From the NCBI RefSeq assembly GCF_001748145.1, contig NZ_BCQA01000001.1, positions 6,226,501 to 6,290,500 on the forward strand: a stretch of 64,000 bases of DNA. The letters run 5' to 3'. The DNA is from Bosea sp. BIWAKO-01. Lineage in GTDB: Bacteria; Pseudomonadota; Alphaproteobacteria; Rhizobiales; Beijerinckiaceae. Below, one piece after another: positions 26,526 to 35,345 of the stretch (positions are counted from its first letter, which is position 1; every line of letters begins with the position of its first letter). The notes under the pieces were generated by a model that was not told the DNA's origin, made no database searches, and worked only from the letters and a program-made list of their open reading frames with translations. The translations under genes and the position numbers were made by a program.

Positions 26526-26927
26526 AACCTTGCCCGGCTGGCTCATGACGGCGCTGCGGACAGGTTTGATGTGTGACGCGAAGGTCGATCCGCTGCTGAC
26601 CAAGGACCAGCAACTCGCTGGGCACTGAAACGCGCTTGGTTCACATGCTGGGCGATCGCCCTGCTCATCTCGGCCGCCGGCATGATCGGCCTGCCGAGGA
26701 CAGCAGGCTGGCCGGCTGGATGGGAAAGTCGTGGCAAGAAGCGAGGCACTCCAGAGTGGACCTCGCGACATGGTGGTCGGCGAGAAGGTTTACATCCCAC
26801 TGACGTGGAGAGTGACGCGGATGCAAATTCACGTTGCATAGATGGCGCCGGCGGCCCATCCTGCAACGGTCAGATATGTGTCGAAGAAATGACTGGGATT
26901 ACGTACCAGTCGTTGGAGGGCGATGCT
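26526..26927. other. Intergenic, no gene supported
   Basis: The frame of the haloperoxidase-like gene is open further upstream, but its translation is not protein-like and the only good ribosome site (TTGGAGGGCGATGCT) precedes 26928. No domain found. Confidence 0.4.
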
Positions 26928-27854
26928 ATGACGTCTAACACTTCAAATACGTCGAACACTTCCAACACTTCGAACGCAGGGAATTCGAGCGCCAGCGGCG
27001 ACCCGGGCGCTTCTTACATCTTCCAGGACCGCGTCAATCTGCCGTTTGTGGACGCCATTCCTGCTCTGCACCCACCGGATGAACTCATTCGAGAGAACCG
27101 CCCGGATCAATACTGGAGTGCAGTCTGGCATGCGTGGCGAGCCCTGCCGGAGTACGTCAAGCTGACGGCCCAACCTCCGATACCAACGGCGCTTCCGCAG
27201 CCAAAACCTGGAAGCCACCTGGCGCCAACGACCCAAGGCTGGGACAGTCTCCTGTTGAATAAGGACGTACCCGTAGTTAATGATATCAAGATTGAACTGA
27301 ATGCGCTCGTTGATAAGGCGATGTTCGAACGCGCCGACGCAATGAATGAGATTGTCGCTCAGAAAGACGAATTTCTGAGTTACTTCATGGGCGTACTGGG
27401 AGCCACTCCGACATCTCACCCCTACACTCACCGCCTTCTGCATATGGCGAACCTTTTCGCTACATTCACTGCCATGTACTACAAGGGCATTGTAAATCGA
27501 CGAAGGCCTTCGGAACTGTTTCCAATGCTTCTTCCCCCGTTCGTCGTTCCGGGGCACGCGTCCTGGCCCAGTGGGCATGCGACGCAGGCTCGCCTCATGG
27601 CGCGCTGCGCAATCGATGCATTGCCCGACGCCCCACCGTGGAAGGTGACCAGAAAGGGTGACATGACCCTCGTGCTACTCGCGCTGGCAAAGCGAATTTC
27701 GGTCAATCGCGAGATCGCGGGCTTCCACTATGCATCAGACACGGCGGCGGGGGAGGCACTCGCAGAGGAAATCCATGTTCAATTACTGAAAGGCAGGAAA
27801 GCCGAGTTGCCGCTGTATGAGGCGACGCGGGCAAAGGCTATCGCGGAATGGTAG
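26928..27854 (+). CDS. Vanadium-dependent haloperoxidase/PAP2-superfamily protein
   Basis: A 308-residue protein. The three PAP2/vanadate-binding motifs are visible: K186-x6-R193-P194 (KGIVNRRRPSELFP), PSGH at 214-217 (HASWPSGHATQ), and R261/H267/D271 (NREIAGFHYASD). Long spacing between motifs and no TM helices favour a soluble haloperoxidase-like enzyme over a membrane phosphatase; no signal peptide is seen. The N-terminus carries five Thr-Ser-Asn units (residues 2-16) encoded by imperfect 9-bp repeats. It sits 20 bp before the G1-peptidase-like gene, an evident two-gene operon. Activity (halide oxidation or phosphatase) cannot be decided from sequence. Confidence 0.75.
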   Translation: MTSNTSNTSNTSNTSNAGNSSASGDPGASYIFQDRVNLPFVDAIPALHPPDELIRENRPDQYWSAVWHAWRALPEYVKLTAQPPIPTALPQPKPGSHLAPTTQGWDSLLLNKDVPVVNDIKIELNALVDKAMFERADAMNEIVAQKDEFLSYFMGVLGATPTSHPYTHRLLHMANLFATFTAMYYKGIVNRRRPSELFPMLLPPFVVPGHASWPSGHATQARLMARCAIDALPDAPPWKVTRKGDMTLVLLALAKRISVNREIAGFHYASDTAAGEALAEEIHVQLLKGRKAELPLYEATRAKAIAEW

Positions 27855-27874
27855 GCCGATGGTGAGGAACCCAA

Positions 27875-28822
27875 ATGGACTACGAAATCCGGCCAGTAAC
27901 CCTGCAAGGCGCGTTTGATCCGCTCAACGCGACCGATGAGTTCATCAACGAATACGGCTTGCCGAAGCGCCCTCCTCCCGGGCCGGCCTTGGACGTCTGG
28001 AATAGCGCCCTGAACGGCGTCACCTTTCTGAGCGGTCAGGTGCTAGATCTAGAGATCGTCAGACAGCTTAGACTGACGAACGTGTCGCGGGGCAACCAAG
28101 GCACGCAGGAATCGAGCCGCAACTGGTCAGGTGCATATGTGCGGTCCGAGCCGGGCAAAAGGATTCGGATGGTCCAAGCCGTTTGGAAAGTGCCTGCGCC
28201 CCCGCCAATCTCCTATCCTCCACGCCCCTGGTCCATGTGGGTCGGGCTGGACGGTCATGATCCTGCAAGCCGGCTAATGCCACAGATCGGGGTCGCCGCT
28301 TACCAAATACCCACGCCCGGTGCACCGGTACTATTACTGGTTTCATGGTGGCAATGGTGGGACCGGTTCGATCTCGCTAGACTACATAACCCAATATCCT
28401 TCGTTGGCGAGGGGCACACCGTCTTTGCTCAGATCACGAGGACGGGAGACGATATCGCCCAGTTTCTTCTGACGAACCTGGATACCGGCGAAGCGTTCTG
28501 TGAGGAAATACGGGCTCCCTCGACAATGGAGGACGGAACGCCGAGACCGAGACCGCCGAGGATCGAAGGACGCACGGCCGAATGCATCGTCGAATTGCCC
28601 CTGCTTCCCAAACCTTACGTGCCGCGTGACATTATTCTCGGAAATTATCAAAGCACGACCTTCAAGAATTTTTTCGCTTTTGATGGAGCGCCTGTCGAAG
28701 AGGCTCGCGCCATGCGGATGAACCTTTGGAACTATCGCCCGCAACCAGGCATCCTGGTGTCGCGCGCCACGATCGATCGGACGCGTAACGAGATTGGCAT
28801 GACGTATGTAGGACCGCCGTAG
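27875..28822 (+). CDS. Glutamic peptidase (G1/eqolisin)-like protein
   Basis: A 315-residue protein. From about residue 78 it follows the eqolisin (Peptidase_A4) pattern: SRNWSGAYV, AVWKVPAPPP, WSMWVGLDG, MPQIGVAAYQ with candidate catalytic Q137, the WWQWW aromatic run (159-162), GEGHTVFAQITRTGDD, and GRTAECIVELPLL (233-243), corresponding to the family AEWIVE motif with the catalytic Glu. Eqolisins are mainly fungal acid proteases; bacterial members are fewer. There is no signal peptide. The N-terminal 75 residues may be a propeptide or an independent segment. It is in an operon with the haloperoxidase-like gene. Confidence 0.7.
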   Translation: MDYEIRPVTLQGAFDPLNATDEFINEYGLPKRPPPGPALDVWNSALNGVTFLSGQVLDLEIVRQLRLTNVSRGNQGTQESSRNWSGAYVRSEPGKRIRMVQAVWKVPAPPPISYPPRPWSMWVGLDGHDPASRLMPQIGVAAYQIPTPGAPVLLLVSWWQWWDRFDLARLHNPISFVGEGHTVFAQITRTGDDIAQFLLTNLDTGEAFCEEIRAPSTMEDGTPRPRPPRIEGRTAECIVELPLLPKPYVPRDIILGNYQSTTFKNFFAFDGAPVEEARAMRMNLWNYRPQPGILVSRATIDRTRNEIGMTYVGPP

Positions 28823-29073
28823 CTGGTCTTCTTGCACTTCTCCTTACCGAGCAAACGGACCTCTGACCTCAGTCACGACGGGGCCCCGCGGGGCCTGGTC
28901 CCACCATTCGGCCAACGGCAATCTTCGTGGAATGATGTCGCCATCGGGCTTCCCTCCGCTTGAATGGAGGCGCTCATCCCGTCGTTCTCGCTGCCGAGGG
29001 CAGACGCGCTGCGATGCCCTCCTGTATTCTGGACGATGCTCGCCTGTGGCCGGAGGCCTTGCGCAGCCGCTCG

Positions 29074-30318
29074 CTATTTGACGCGCTCGACAGTCCAGCC
29101 CGCCTGGCTGATCTCGGCTTGCGCCATCGGCGTGAGCGTGCCGTTGGTCGCCAGCACCGGAGCCTTTCCATCACCGGGGGGCACAGATGAGACCTTGCCG
29201 AACAGGCCGGCGACAGTCTCGGTCCAGGCAATCTCGTCGAGCGGAAACAGGGCCAGCAGACGGCCGTCCTTCAAGCGGTTCAGCGGAAAGCCGCCGACCC
29301 CGACGAACGGACCGATGCCGAGCGCCTTGGCGTTGGACGCAAGCAGCAGGGCGCGGCTGCGCTGGAAATAGGCCTCTTCACGCGTCGTTGCCTCAGCGGC
29401 CTTCGCGACGAAGAGTGCGTTTCCGTCAACCTTGAGCGACGCCAGTGCCTTTGTGATCAGCAGCAGGTCAGTCGGAGTATAGGACCGGTTCTGGACGAAG
29501 CGCTCCGCCAGTGCACGAGAGACCTTCATTCGCGTCAGCATGCCGATCACCTGTTCCACGATCTGGGTCGAAGTCCGTTCGGCCAGAGTTGCCCGAACGC
29601 TGTCGACGGTCGTCGTGGAACTGATGGCGACACCGGCGCCACCCGGGATCGCCAGCATCATGCCCCTGACGGAAAGCCCGCCCATCGCGCTGGCTGTGGC
29701 AATGTCGTTCAGCTTCGCCGCAAGGGGCGGGAAATCGGTATAGGGATCGACGCCCAGCTGGACCGCCAGAGCCCGTCTGGCTGCATCGACGCCCAGAAGG
29801 CCGCCGGCAACGCTGTCGCGGCTGGCGCTGGTGTTGGCGATGCCGGTTCCGATCCGGCTGAACATATTGGCGACACCTGAGGCGGATCGCTTCAGCGTCT
29901 CCGCAGGCGACGTGATGAGGTCGGCGCCAAAGCGCAGGGGAGCAGTGGCTTGCCGCTCGAGGGATTTTACGAAGACGTCCGATGCGGACATCTCGTTCAG
30001 CTTGCGAAGGGCCGATAATTCCCGGATGCGCTCACGCATCAGGCCCTCGCCGGCGATCTCAAACGTGCCGAATGCGGTCCTGAGCACAAAGAGCCGCAGC
30101 AGGCCGTCGCTGTGCACCTCCGGATCGACGCGATAGTTCGGACCGGAGGCCTGCGCGCCAAGCACTGAAGCAGCAGTGACCATTGGCGGGGCCTCAAAGG
30201 CGGCGGCGGAGCCTGGTCCGAAGACGGTCAGGACTAGCCCCAGCAGAGCGCCAAGCGGCCTGGCGCCGCGCTGCAAGCTTCGCCCCTGGGCAATCCCGAA
30301 AACAATAGCCGCATGCAT
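29074..30318 (-). CDS. Exported hypothetical protein, 414 residues
   Basis: Signal peptide (about 18-41; ARPLGALLGLVLTVF ... GSAAAFEAPP). The mature protein is helical, with IRELSALRKLNEMSASDVFV, a Ser/Ala/Gly-rich centre (SASGVANMFSRIGTGIANTS) and a C-terminal stretch FVGVGGFPLNRLKDGRLLA. No known domain recognised. The start at 30318 follows GCTCCGGGAGGCCTTTTC. It converges with the G1-peptidase operon. Confidence 0.65.
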   Translation of the reverse strand: MHAAIVFGIAQGRSLQRGARPLGALLGLVLTVFGPGSAAAFEAPPMVTAASVLGAQASGPNYRVDPEVHSDGLLRLFVLRTAFGTFEIAGEGLMRERIRELSALRKLNEMSASDVFVKSLERQATAPLRFGADLITSPAETLKRSASGVANMFSRIGTGIANTSASRDSVAGGLLGVDAARRALAVQLGVDPYTDFPPLAAKLNDIATASAMGGLSVRGMMLAIPGGAGVAISSTTTVDSVRATLAERTSTQIVEQVIGMLTRMKVSRALAERFVQNRSYTPTDLLLITKALASLKVDGNALFVAKAAEATTREEAYFQRSRALLLASNAKALGIGPFVGVGGFPLNRLKDGRLLALFPLDEIAWTETVAGLFGKVSSVPPGDGKAPVLATNGTLTPMAQAEISQAGWTVERVK

Positions 30319-30595
30319 GAAAAGGCCTCCCGGAGCGATGGGCTCGACGGCAACATTACGCACGTCGTGCCCATGCCCGTCGAGGCCGTCGGCCCCAACG
30401 TCACAGGTTTCGAAGATGGCCTCGACGCGGTGGGTTGGCTGAATCATCGGGCGACGCAGCAGAAGCGGTCTGGCCGATGAGCGTCCCATAAGGGCAATGT
30501 CGACAATGGGTGGAAGCGGACTTGTTGCCTTGGCTCTGCCGAGCAGACGCCAGGCGCCAAATGAGCTAATTACCTCTTATGACAGAGGGCTCTCT

Positions 30596-30973
30596 ATGGT
30601 CGGGGTCATTGGGCGCTTATTTTCACAGTTCTCGTTTCTCAAAGCGATCATAGGCGATGTGCTGTTTGAGACGCCCGCAATTCGAGGACGTACCGGCGGT
30701 TCAATTTCCTGGCGCCTGAAGCGAGACGCAGATGGCCGCTGCTATCTTGGTGCCAAGTTGAATCCCGATTACGCCTATGGGCCAGAGGGCGGCATGACCA
30801 GTTTTGTCAATCTCGACCTTCAGTCAGTTGAGCAGCTGAAAGCGGATTTGGACGTCGCGTTAGTTCGCTTAAGGCAGCTGGACGCCAGTCAGAATGTCCC
30901 CGACTCCGAAGCTCTAGCTAAGGAGTATCCTGGGCCGTGGACGTCCCCTGCACCGAAAGGCCCTCGCGATTAG
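30596..30973 (+). CDS. Hypothetical protein, 125 residues
   Basis: Start MVGVIGRLFSQFSFLKAIIG, supported by GACAGAGGGCTCTCT; an in-frame ATG at 30497 is less likely. The core is strand-rich (TGGSISWRLKRDADGRCYLG, GGMTSFVNLDLQSVEQLKAD), followed by a helix. Not recognised. Located just before the glycosyltransferase cluster but separated from it by 131 bp. Confidence 0.5.
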   Translation: MVGVIGRLFSQFSFLKAIIGDVLFETPAIRGRTGGSISWRLKRDADGRCYLGAKLNPDYAYGPEGGMTSFVNLDLQSVEQLKADLDVALVRLRQLDASQNVPDSEALAKEYPGPWTSPAPKGPRD

Positions 30974-31104
30974 AATACCGCTATGGGTCGGTAGCAGGCA
31001 TCGGAGCAGCGCCCGAAACCGGACGGTCAGATCGAACTATGCGACGTCGCTTGACCCGTTTCTGATCCCGCTTCAACTATGGACGCAAGCGGGGACCATC
31101 GGCC

Positions 31105-32355
31105 ATGGGCGAAATCCTGCTGCTCCTTTGGCACGCAGACTGGGTGCTGCTCGCATTCTCGGTTCTGATCTTCGAAGTGCCGCGCTATTCGGTGTCTCTG
31201 GTCTCGCTTGGGTGGCTCGCTCTGAGCCGCCGGACGGGCAGGAAGGCGACTGCGCCAACAGATAGTATCAGCGTCGTGCTTCCCACCTTCAACGGAGGGG
31301 ACGGGCTGCTGCAATCCATTGCCTCCTTACGGCGGCAGACATACCCCCCCTACGAAATCATCGTCGTCGACGACGGCTCGACTGATCGAACCCGGGCAAT
31401 CGCGCGCGCGGCCCGCGATGCAGGGCTTATCGATCACATCATTCCCCATCGCACGCGCTGCGGGCGTAGTCCTGCGGTGAATGCGGCGGCTCGATTCGCG
31501 CGCGGCGATCTTATCTTGACGGTGGATGCGGACACCGTGTTCGAAGCCAACGCCCTTGCCCATATGGCGGGCGCGTTCCGTGACGGGCGAGCGGCCGCGG
31601 TCAGTTGCAATCTGAGAGTGAAGAACGAGAGTGCAAGCCTTTGGACCGAACTTCAGGGTTTGGAATATCTGCTGTCGATAAGCGCCGGAAAGGCATTCCT
31701 CGCCCATCTCGGAGCGATTTCCTGTTGCTCCGGCGCATGCTCCATGTATCGCCGCACGACATTTCTGGATGCCGGCGGGCTCGATGTCGGTCCGGGCGAG
31801 GATATCGAATTCACTCTCAGGCTCCGGCGCATGGGGCACCACGTCGGTTTCGTGCCCGAAGCCTGGGCTGCGACCATGGTTCCCGAAAGCTTCATCGCGC
31901 TCGCGCGGCAGCGGCTACGCTGGGACCGGGACGCTCTGCGGGTTCGATTGATCCAGTTCAGGGAGATGTGGCCGTTCAGATCGGAAGGTCTGGCAGACAC
32001 GCTTCAACGGCTTGACTTCATCGTGTTCGACCTGATCCCAACGGTCACGTTGCCGTTCTATATCGCCTATTGTGTCGCTCTGTTCGGAGCCGATGCTCCG
32101 TTGTTTCTCGCCGCGGTGAGTGTGTTGATTTCGGCTCTCGGGTTAATCAACCTTGCGCTAGCGAGCGTCATGTTCAGTTCCAAGCCCCGTTTCTTCAACT
32201 TGTTGGCCGCTCCGATATTTCCGCTCTACAACGGCTTGTTAATGAAAACGGTTCGACTCTGGGCCTTTACGGCAGAACTGCTCTTTGCGACCTCGCGTCA
32301 CGACGATTACGTGCCGCCACGCGTTCGAAAGGCCCTCTCGACCCGGCTTAGCTGA
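31105..32355 (+). CDS. Membrane glycosyltransferase family 2 (processive polysaccharide synthase type)
   Basis: A 416-residue protein. N-terminal TM (about 7-24), GT-A domain (about 50-290) with VVDDGS (87-92), D-x-D (VDADT, 140-144), GED (231-233) and QRLRW (269-273). The last is the Q/RxxRW motif of processive synthases such as cellulose and hyaluronan synthases. Three or more TM helices follow (about 300-395). No PilZ domain. It is followed after 13 bp by a HlyD-type gene. This pairing is known for Alg8/Alg44 and for BgsA/BgsB of mixed-linkage beta-glucan synthesis in rhizobia, so an exopolysaccharide is the likely product; the sugar cannot be told. Confidence 0.83.
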   Translation: MGEILLLLWHADWVLLAFSVLIFEVPRYSVSLVSLGWLALSRRTGRKATAPTDSISVVLPTFNGGDGLLQSIASLRRQTYPPYEIIVVDDGSTDRTRAIARAARDAGLIDHIIPHRTRCGRSPAVNAAARFARGDLILTVDADTVFEANALAHMAGAFRDGRAAAVSCNLRVKNESASLWTELQGLEYLLSISAGKAFLAHLGAISCCSGACSMYRRTTFLDAGGLDVGPGEDIEFTLRLRRMGHHVGFVPEAWAATMVPESFIALARQRLRWDRDALRVRLIQFREMWPFRSEGLADTLQRLDFIVFDLIPTVTLPFYIAYCVALFGADAPLFLAAVSVLISALGLINLALASVMFSSKPRFFNLLAAPIFPLYNGLLMKTVRLWAFTAELLFATSRHDDYVPPRVRKALSTRLS

Positions 32356-32368
32356 CGGAGTGCGCGCC

Positions 32369-33424
32369 ATGCCCCCCGACATTCATCGTCTCGCACCAGA
32401 TCTGCCCGATCCTGTCGAAAGTCGCCGGGTGGGTGCTGGTCGCGTCGTTCGCTGGGTCTATGCGACGTTCATTCTCCTGATCATGGGGTTCTTCCTATGG
32501 CGGTTTGGGTCGCCTCTGATCTTTCTGAGCGGCCCCGGTGTCGTCTCAGCGCCGCGCCTGGCTGTTTCACTTCCCTATTTGGCGCAGGTTAAGCGGATCG
32601 ACGTGGGGCCAGGCGCAACGGTCCAGGCCGGCGACCTGATCGCTGTGATCGATTCGCCGCAGGTTGACGAAATCACCGCCAGTTTGTTGCGCGCGCTTGC
32701 AGATGTGTCGGGCCGAGAGGCCGACTTGCGCGTCAAGGCGCGAGTCGCGAAGGCCTCACTCGACGCTGCGAAATCCCGGTCGACGATGGCGGAAGAGGCC
32801 ATGCAACGGCTGGAGGGCAATCCGGGTCTGGAGACGGCTAGCCTCATATATCGGGGCGAAGTGCACCGTGAACGCTCGCTGGCGGTGCAAAACGTTGCAG
32901 CTCTTGAGGCCGAAGCAGACGAGGCGTCGGCCCAGCTCGAGCGCTTGCGCGACGTGCGTGAGCAGATTCGCGGGCGGTACGATCAAGTCAGGCAAGGGTT
33001 CGATGAGGGCCGCATCGTCGCTCCGACGAGTGGTATCGTCGCGTCGTCCACTCGCAGATCGGGAGAAACCGTTACGGCCGGCACCTCGCTGGCAGAGATT
33101 TACGTGGCGGGAGATACTTTCGTTGACTGGTACATCCCGGACTTTCGCCTGGTTGATCCTCAGCCTGGCCAAAGAGTCTTTGTGATATGGGGAAAGGCGC
33201 GGTTGGCGGGCACTCTGACCGAGCTTCTGCCCATTTCGGAGCTGCTGGAATCCAGGCGCAGCTCGATCTTGCGCGAGCCATCCGTCGGGCAAATCGGGCG
33301 TGTTCGCTTCGATGCCGGAGTTCATCCACCTACTCTGAATTCAACCGTCCAAGTCCGCATGTTCTACAGTCATTTTACGGAGCAGTTGGCCAGATTCCTC
33401 GTCCAGCTTTTCAACTTGGATTGA
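32369..33424 (+). CDS. HlyD-type membrane fusion protein of the polysaccharide cluster
   Basis: A 351-residue protein with one N-terminal TM (about 28-48; VVRWVYATFILLIMGFFLW). A biotinyl-lipoyl-like half-motif follows (VKRIDVGPGATVQAGDLIAV), then a long coiled coil (about 105-215; Arg/Glu/Ala-rich) and the second half (EGRIVAPTSGIVAS, GETVTAGTSLAEIYV). Periplasmic topology. It likely forms a conduit or stabilises the nascent glycan exported by the adjacent GT2. The start at 32369 is chosen from CGGAGTGCGCGCC; the longer frame overlaps the GT2 gene. Confidence 0.8.
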   Translation: MPPDIHRLAPDLPDPVESRRVGAGRVVRWVYATFILLIMGFFLWRFGSPLIFLSGPGVVSAPRLAVSLPYLAQVKRIDVGPGATVQAGDLIAVIDSPQVDEITASLLRALADVSGREADLRVKARVAKASLDAAKSRSTMAEEAMQRLEGNPGLETASLIYRGEVHRERSLAVQNVAALEAEADEASAQLERLRDVREQIRGRYDQVRQGFDEGRIVAPTSGIVASSTRRSGETVTAGTSLAEIYVAGDTFVDWYIPDFRLVDPQPGQRVFVIWGKARLAGTLTELLPISELLESRRSSILREPSVGQIGRVRFDAGVHPPTLNSTVQVRMFYSHFTEQLARFLVQLFNLD

Positions 33425-33432
33425 GCCCACTC

Positions 33433-33684
33433 ATGCCAAACGAACCAGCCCAGGCTCCATGCGGCATCTGCGGTTCCAGTCTTTCGAGTGAGCACGCGAT
33501 TCTGCATCATATGATCTGCGCATATGTCGGGCCCGCGTATGATTTCGACGCAGCGGGGGACGAACGGCGCTGTCCGAAATGCCTCCGGCTCTTACGCTCG
33601 GAAGATAGTAGCGATTGGGAGGTGGTCGGGACGAGCTATCGCTGCATGGGCTGCAGTGATGAGAGATTGGGAACGCGCGTCTAG
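33433..33684 (+). CDS. TackOD1-like zinc-ribbon protein
   Basis: An 83-residue protein beginning 8 bp after the HlyD gene. Metal-binding groups: CGICGSS (10-13), HHMICAYVGPAYDF, CPKC (47-50) and YRCMGC (70-74). The spacing and the HH.ICAYVGP..DF and V.G..YRC.GC blocks match the TackOD1 (Thaumarchaeal output domain 1) zinc-binding domain. In bacteria this domain is associated with signalling and with exopolysaccharide loci. Probably a cytosolic regulatory subunit for the synthase (inference). Confidence 0.6.
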   Translation: MPNEPAQAPCGICGSSLSSEHAILHHMICAYVGPAYDFDAAGDERRCPKCLRLLRSEDSSDWEVVGTSYRCMGCSDERLGTRV

Positions 33685-33701
33685 CAAGAAAATTCGCGGA
33701 G

Positions 33702-34082
33702 ATGCCTGTGGTGATCACAGAAAAACTCATCGAGAATGTTGAAAATGGCGAAGGTTTCGACCCTAATCTGGATTCCGATGTTCTGAATGCAATGGGATTT
33801 ACTTTGGGCAGAGACGGCCGATGGCATATTGCCGGAATGACGATCTGGCAAACGTCCCGACATGTTACAAAGTCGCTAGACCTAGTTATAGAACTTGTTC
33901 AGTGGCGGCTACCGGGGTGGGAATGGCAAGCCACTGGCAAATATGACGGCCGAACCATTTGCCGGGCCTCTATGCGCGCAGACGATCAAAACTCGAAATG
34001 CTTCAAAGGACTTGCGACCTCTCCAGCCCGTGCGCTCCTGGGAGCATTCCTCCGCGCCCTCCGCGAAAGCGAGCTTCATTGA
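33702..34082 (+). CDS. Hypothetical protein resembling phage ABA-sandwich proteins
   Basis: A 126-residue cytosolic protein starting 17 bp after the zinc-ribbon gene. The C-terminal half (VTKSLDLVIELVQWRLPGWE, then ...PARALLGAFLRALRESE) follows a pattern common in small phage-related ABA-sandwich proteins of Hyphomicrobiales. The ribosome site (GCGGAG) abuts the ATG, so the true start could be a few codons downstream. Possibly the last gene of the cluster, or unrelated. Confidence 0.5.
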   Translation: MPVVITEKLIENVENGEGFDPNLDSDVLNAMGFTLGRDGRWHIAGMTIWQTSRHVTKSLDLVIELVQWRLPGWEWQATGKYDGRTICRASMRADDQNSKCFKGLATSPARALLGAFLRALRESELH

Positions 34083-34256
34083 GATCGCTGCGCGCGTGTA
34101 AGGGGCCACCCGCTCAGCCCTGAACCGGATGCTCGCAACGTCGCCTAAGGGTCGCCAGCCGACGCTGCTCGCCTCGCCTGCAAATGTCCGGGAGCACTCC
34201 ACGAAGCGTATCCGCCTCTGCTGTTTCAGAAGCGGATCGCAAGTCGGCCTGAACGG

Positions 34257-35258
34257 TCAGGCTGAAATGGTGATGGCGACCTTTCCGCGATGCTGCCCGC
34301 TGCGCAGCCGGTCGAACGCCTCCTGCGCCGCCTCGAAGGCAAAAATCTCGTCGACGAGCGGCCTGACCCCTGTCGCCATCGCGGCTTCCAGATCGGCGAC
34401 GGAGCCAACGTAAACCCCGCGGAGATTGATGGCCTTCATCAGGATCGCGCCGGTGTTGATCTCGCCCGCGACGCCCGTGAGAACGCCGACGAGCGCAATT
34501 TCGCCCCCGTGCCGAGCCGCTCGAAGCGCCTCGTTCAAGGTCCCGGAGCCACCAACCTCGACCACAAAGTCCACGCCCTCTCCGCCGGCCATGCCCGCGG
34601 CAACCTCCCCCCAATTCGGCGTGGTGCGGTAGTTGATCGTCGCTGCCGCACCCAGCTTGCGGGCCCAGGCCAATTTCTCGTCGGAACTCGAGGTGACAAT
34701 CACACGAGCCCCGGCGGCCCGGGCGAATTGCAGTGCGAAGGTCGATACGCCGCCGGTGCCTTCTATCAGAACGCTGTCACCGGGGCGCAAGCCACGGCCG
34801 CCGAACAGGCAGTTCCAGGCCGTCACGCCCGCACAGGGGTATGCCGCAGCCTCTTCGAAGCTCCAGGCATCAGGGAATGGGACCGCAGCGGCAGCCGGCA
34901 GGACGATCTGCTCGGCGAGCACGCCATCAACGAATCCGCCGCCGAGCGCGGTCGCCTGCTTGCGGGCCGAGAATGAGCCGTCCAGCCAGCCAGGCATGAA
35001 GCCGAGCACGACGCGCTCGCCAATCCGATCGCGCGACACGCCGTCTCCAACCTGGGTCACGATGCCGGCGCCGTCGGAAAGCGGGATGAGATCGTGCTTC
35101 TGGTCCCCGCCATAGCGCCCTTCCCTGACGATCAGGTCCCGATAGTTGAGCGTGGCCGCCTTGAGGTCGACGAGCACCTCTCCTGGGCCCGGCGTCGGTG
35201 CGACGGTCTCGTGCAGTGTCAGCGGGGCGTTCGTTCCGTTCATTCGATAAGCGCGCAA
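34257..35258 (-). CDS. Zinc-independent MDR-family NAD(P)H quinone oxidoreductase/alcohol dehydrogenase
   Basis: A 333-residue protein. GroES-like N-terminal domain (about 25-125; VDLKAATLNYRDLIVREGRY) and Rossmann domain (about 140-270; SVLIEGTGGVSTFALQFARA). The catalytic-zinc Cys and the structural four-Cys loop of classical ADH are absent, as in QOR-type enzymes. Substrates are probably quinones, enones or aldehydes. It diverges from an HxlR regulator gene 87 bp away, the usual arrangement for electrophile-inducible reductases. Confidence 0.88.
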   Translation of the reverse strand: MRAYRMNGTNAPLTLHETVAPTPGPGEVLVDLKAATLNYRDLIVREGRYGGDQKHDLIPLSDGAGIVTQVGDGVSRDRIGERVVLGFMPGWLDGSFSARKQATALGGGFVDGVLAEQIVLPAAAAVPFPDAWSFEEAAAYPCAGVTAWNCLFGGRGLRPGDSVLIEGTGGVSTFALQFARAAGARVIVTSSSDEKLAWARKLGAAATINYRTTPNWGEVAAGMAGGEGVDFVVEVGGSGTLNEALRAARHGGEIALVGVLTGVAGEINTGAILMKAINLRGVYVGSVADLEAAMATGVRPLVDEIFAFEAAQEAFDRLRSGQHRGKVAITISA

Positions 35259-35317
35259 TGCCGTCTCCTTGGTCTGTGTTGGCGCGCCAGACCTAGGGAG
35301 GTAAGGACATATCCGTA

Positions 35318-35342
35318 AGTACGATCAAAAGGCACATGTACT
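35318..35342. promoter_or_regulatory. Candidate HxlR operator between divergent genes
   Basis: AGTAC, 15 nt, then GTACT, in the 87-bp gap between the MDR gene and the HxlR gene and just upstream of the latter. HxlR/YodB regulators bind dyads with TACT/AGTA half-sites, so this is a plausible autoregulatory site. Short half-sites keep confidence low. Confidence 0.35.
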
Positions 35343-35345
35343 ATC

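Noticed and set aside
28882..28895. GGCCCCGCGGGGCC palindrome after the G1 peptidase gene as a terminator
   Set aside because: No loop and no T-run; it cannot form a normal hairpin.
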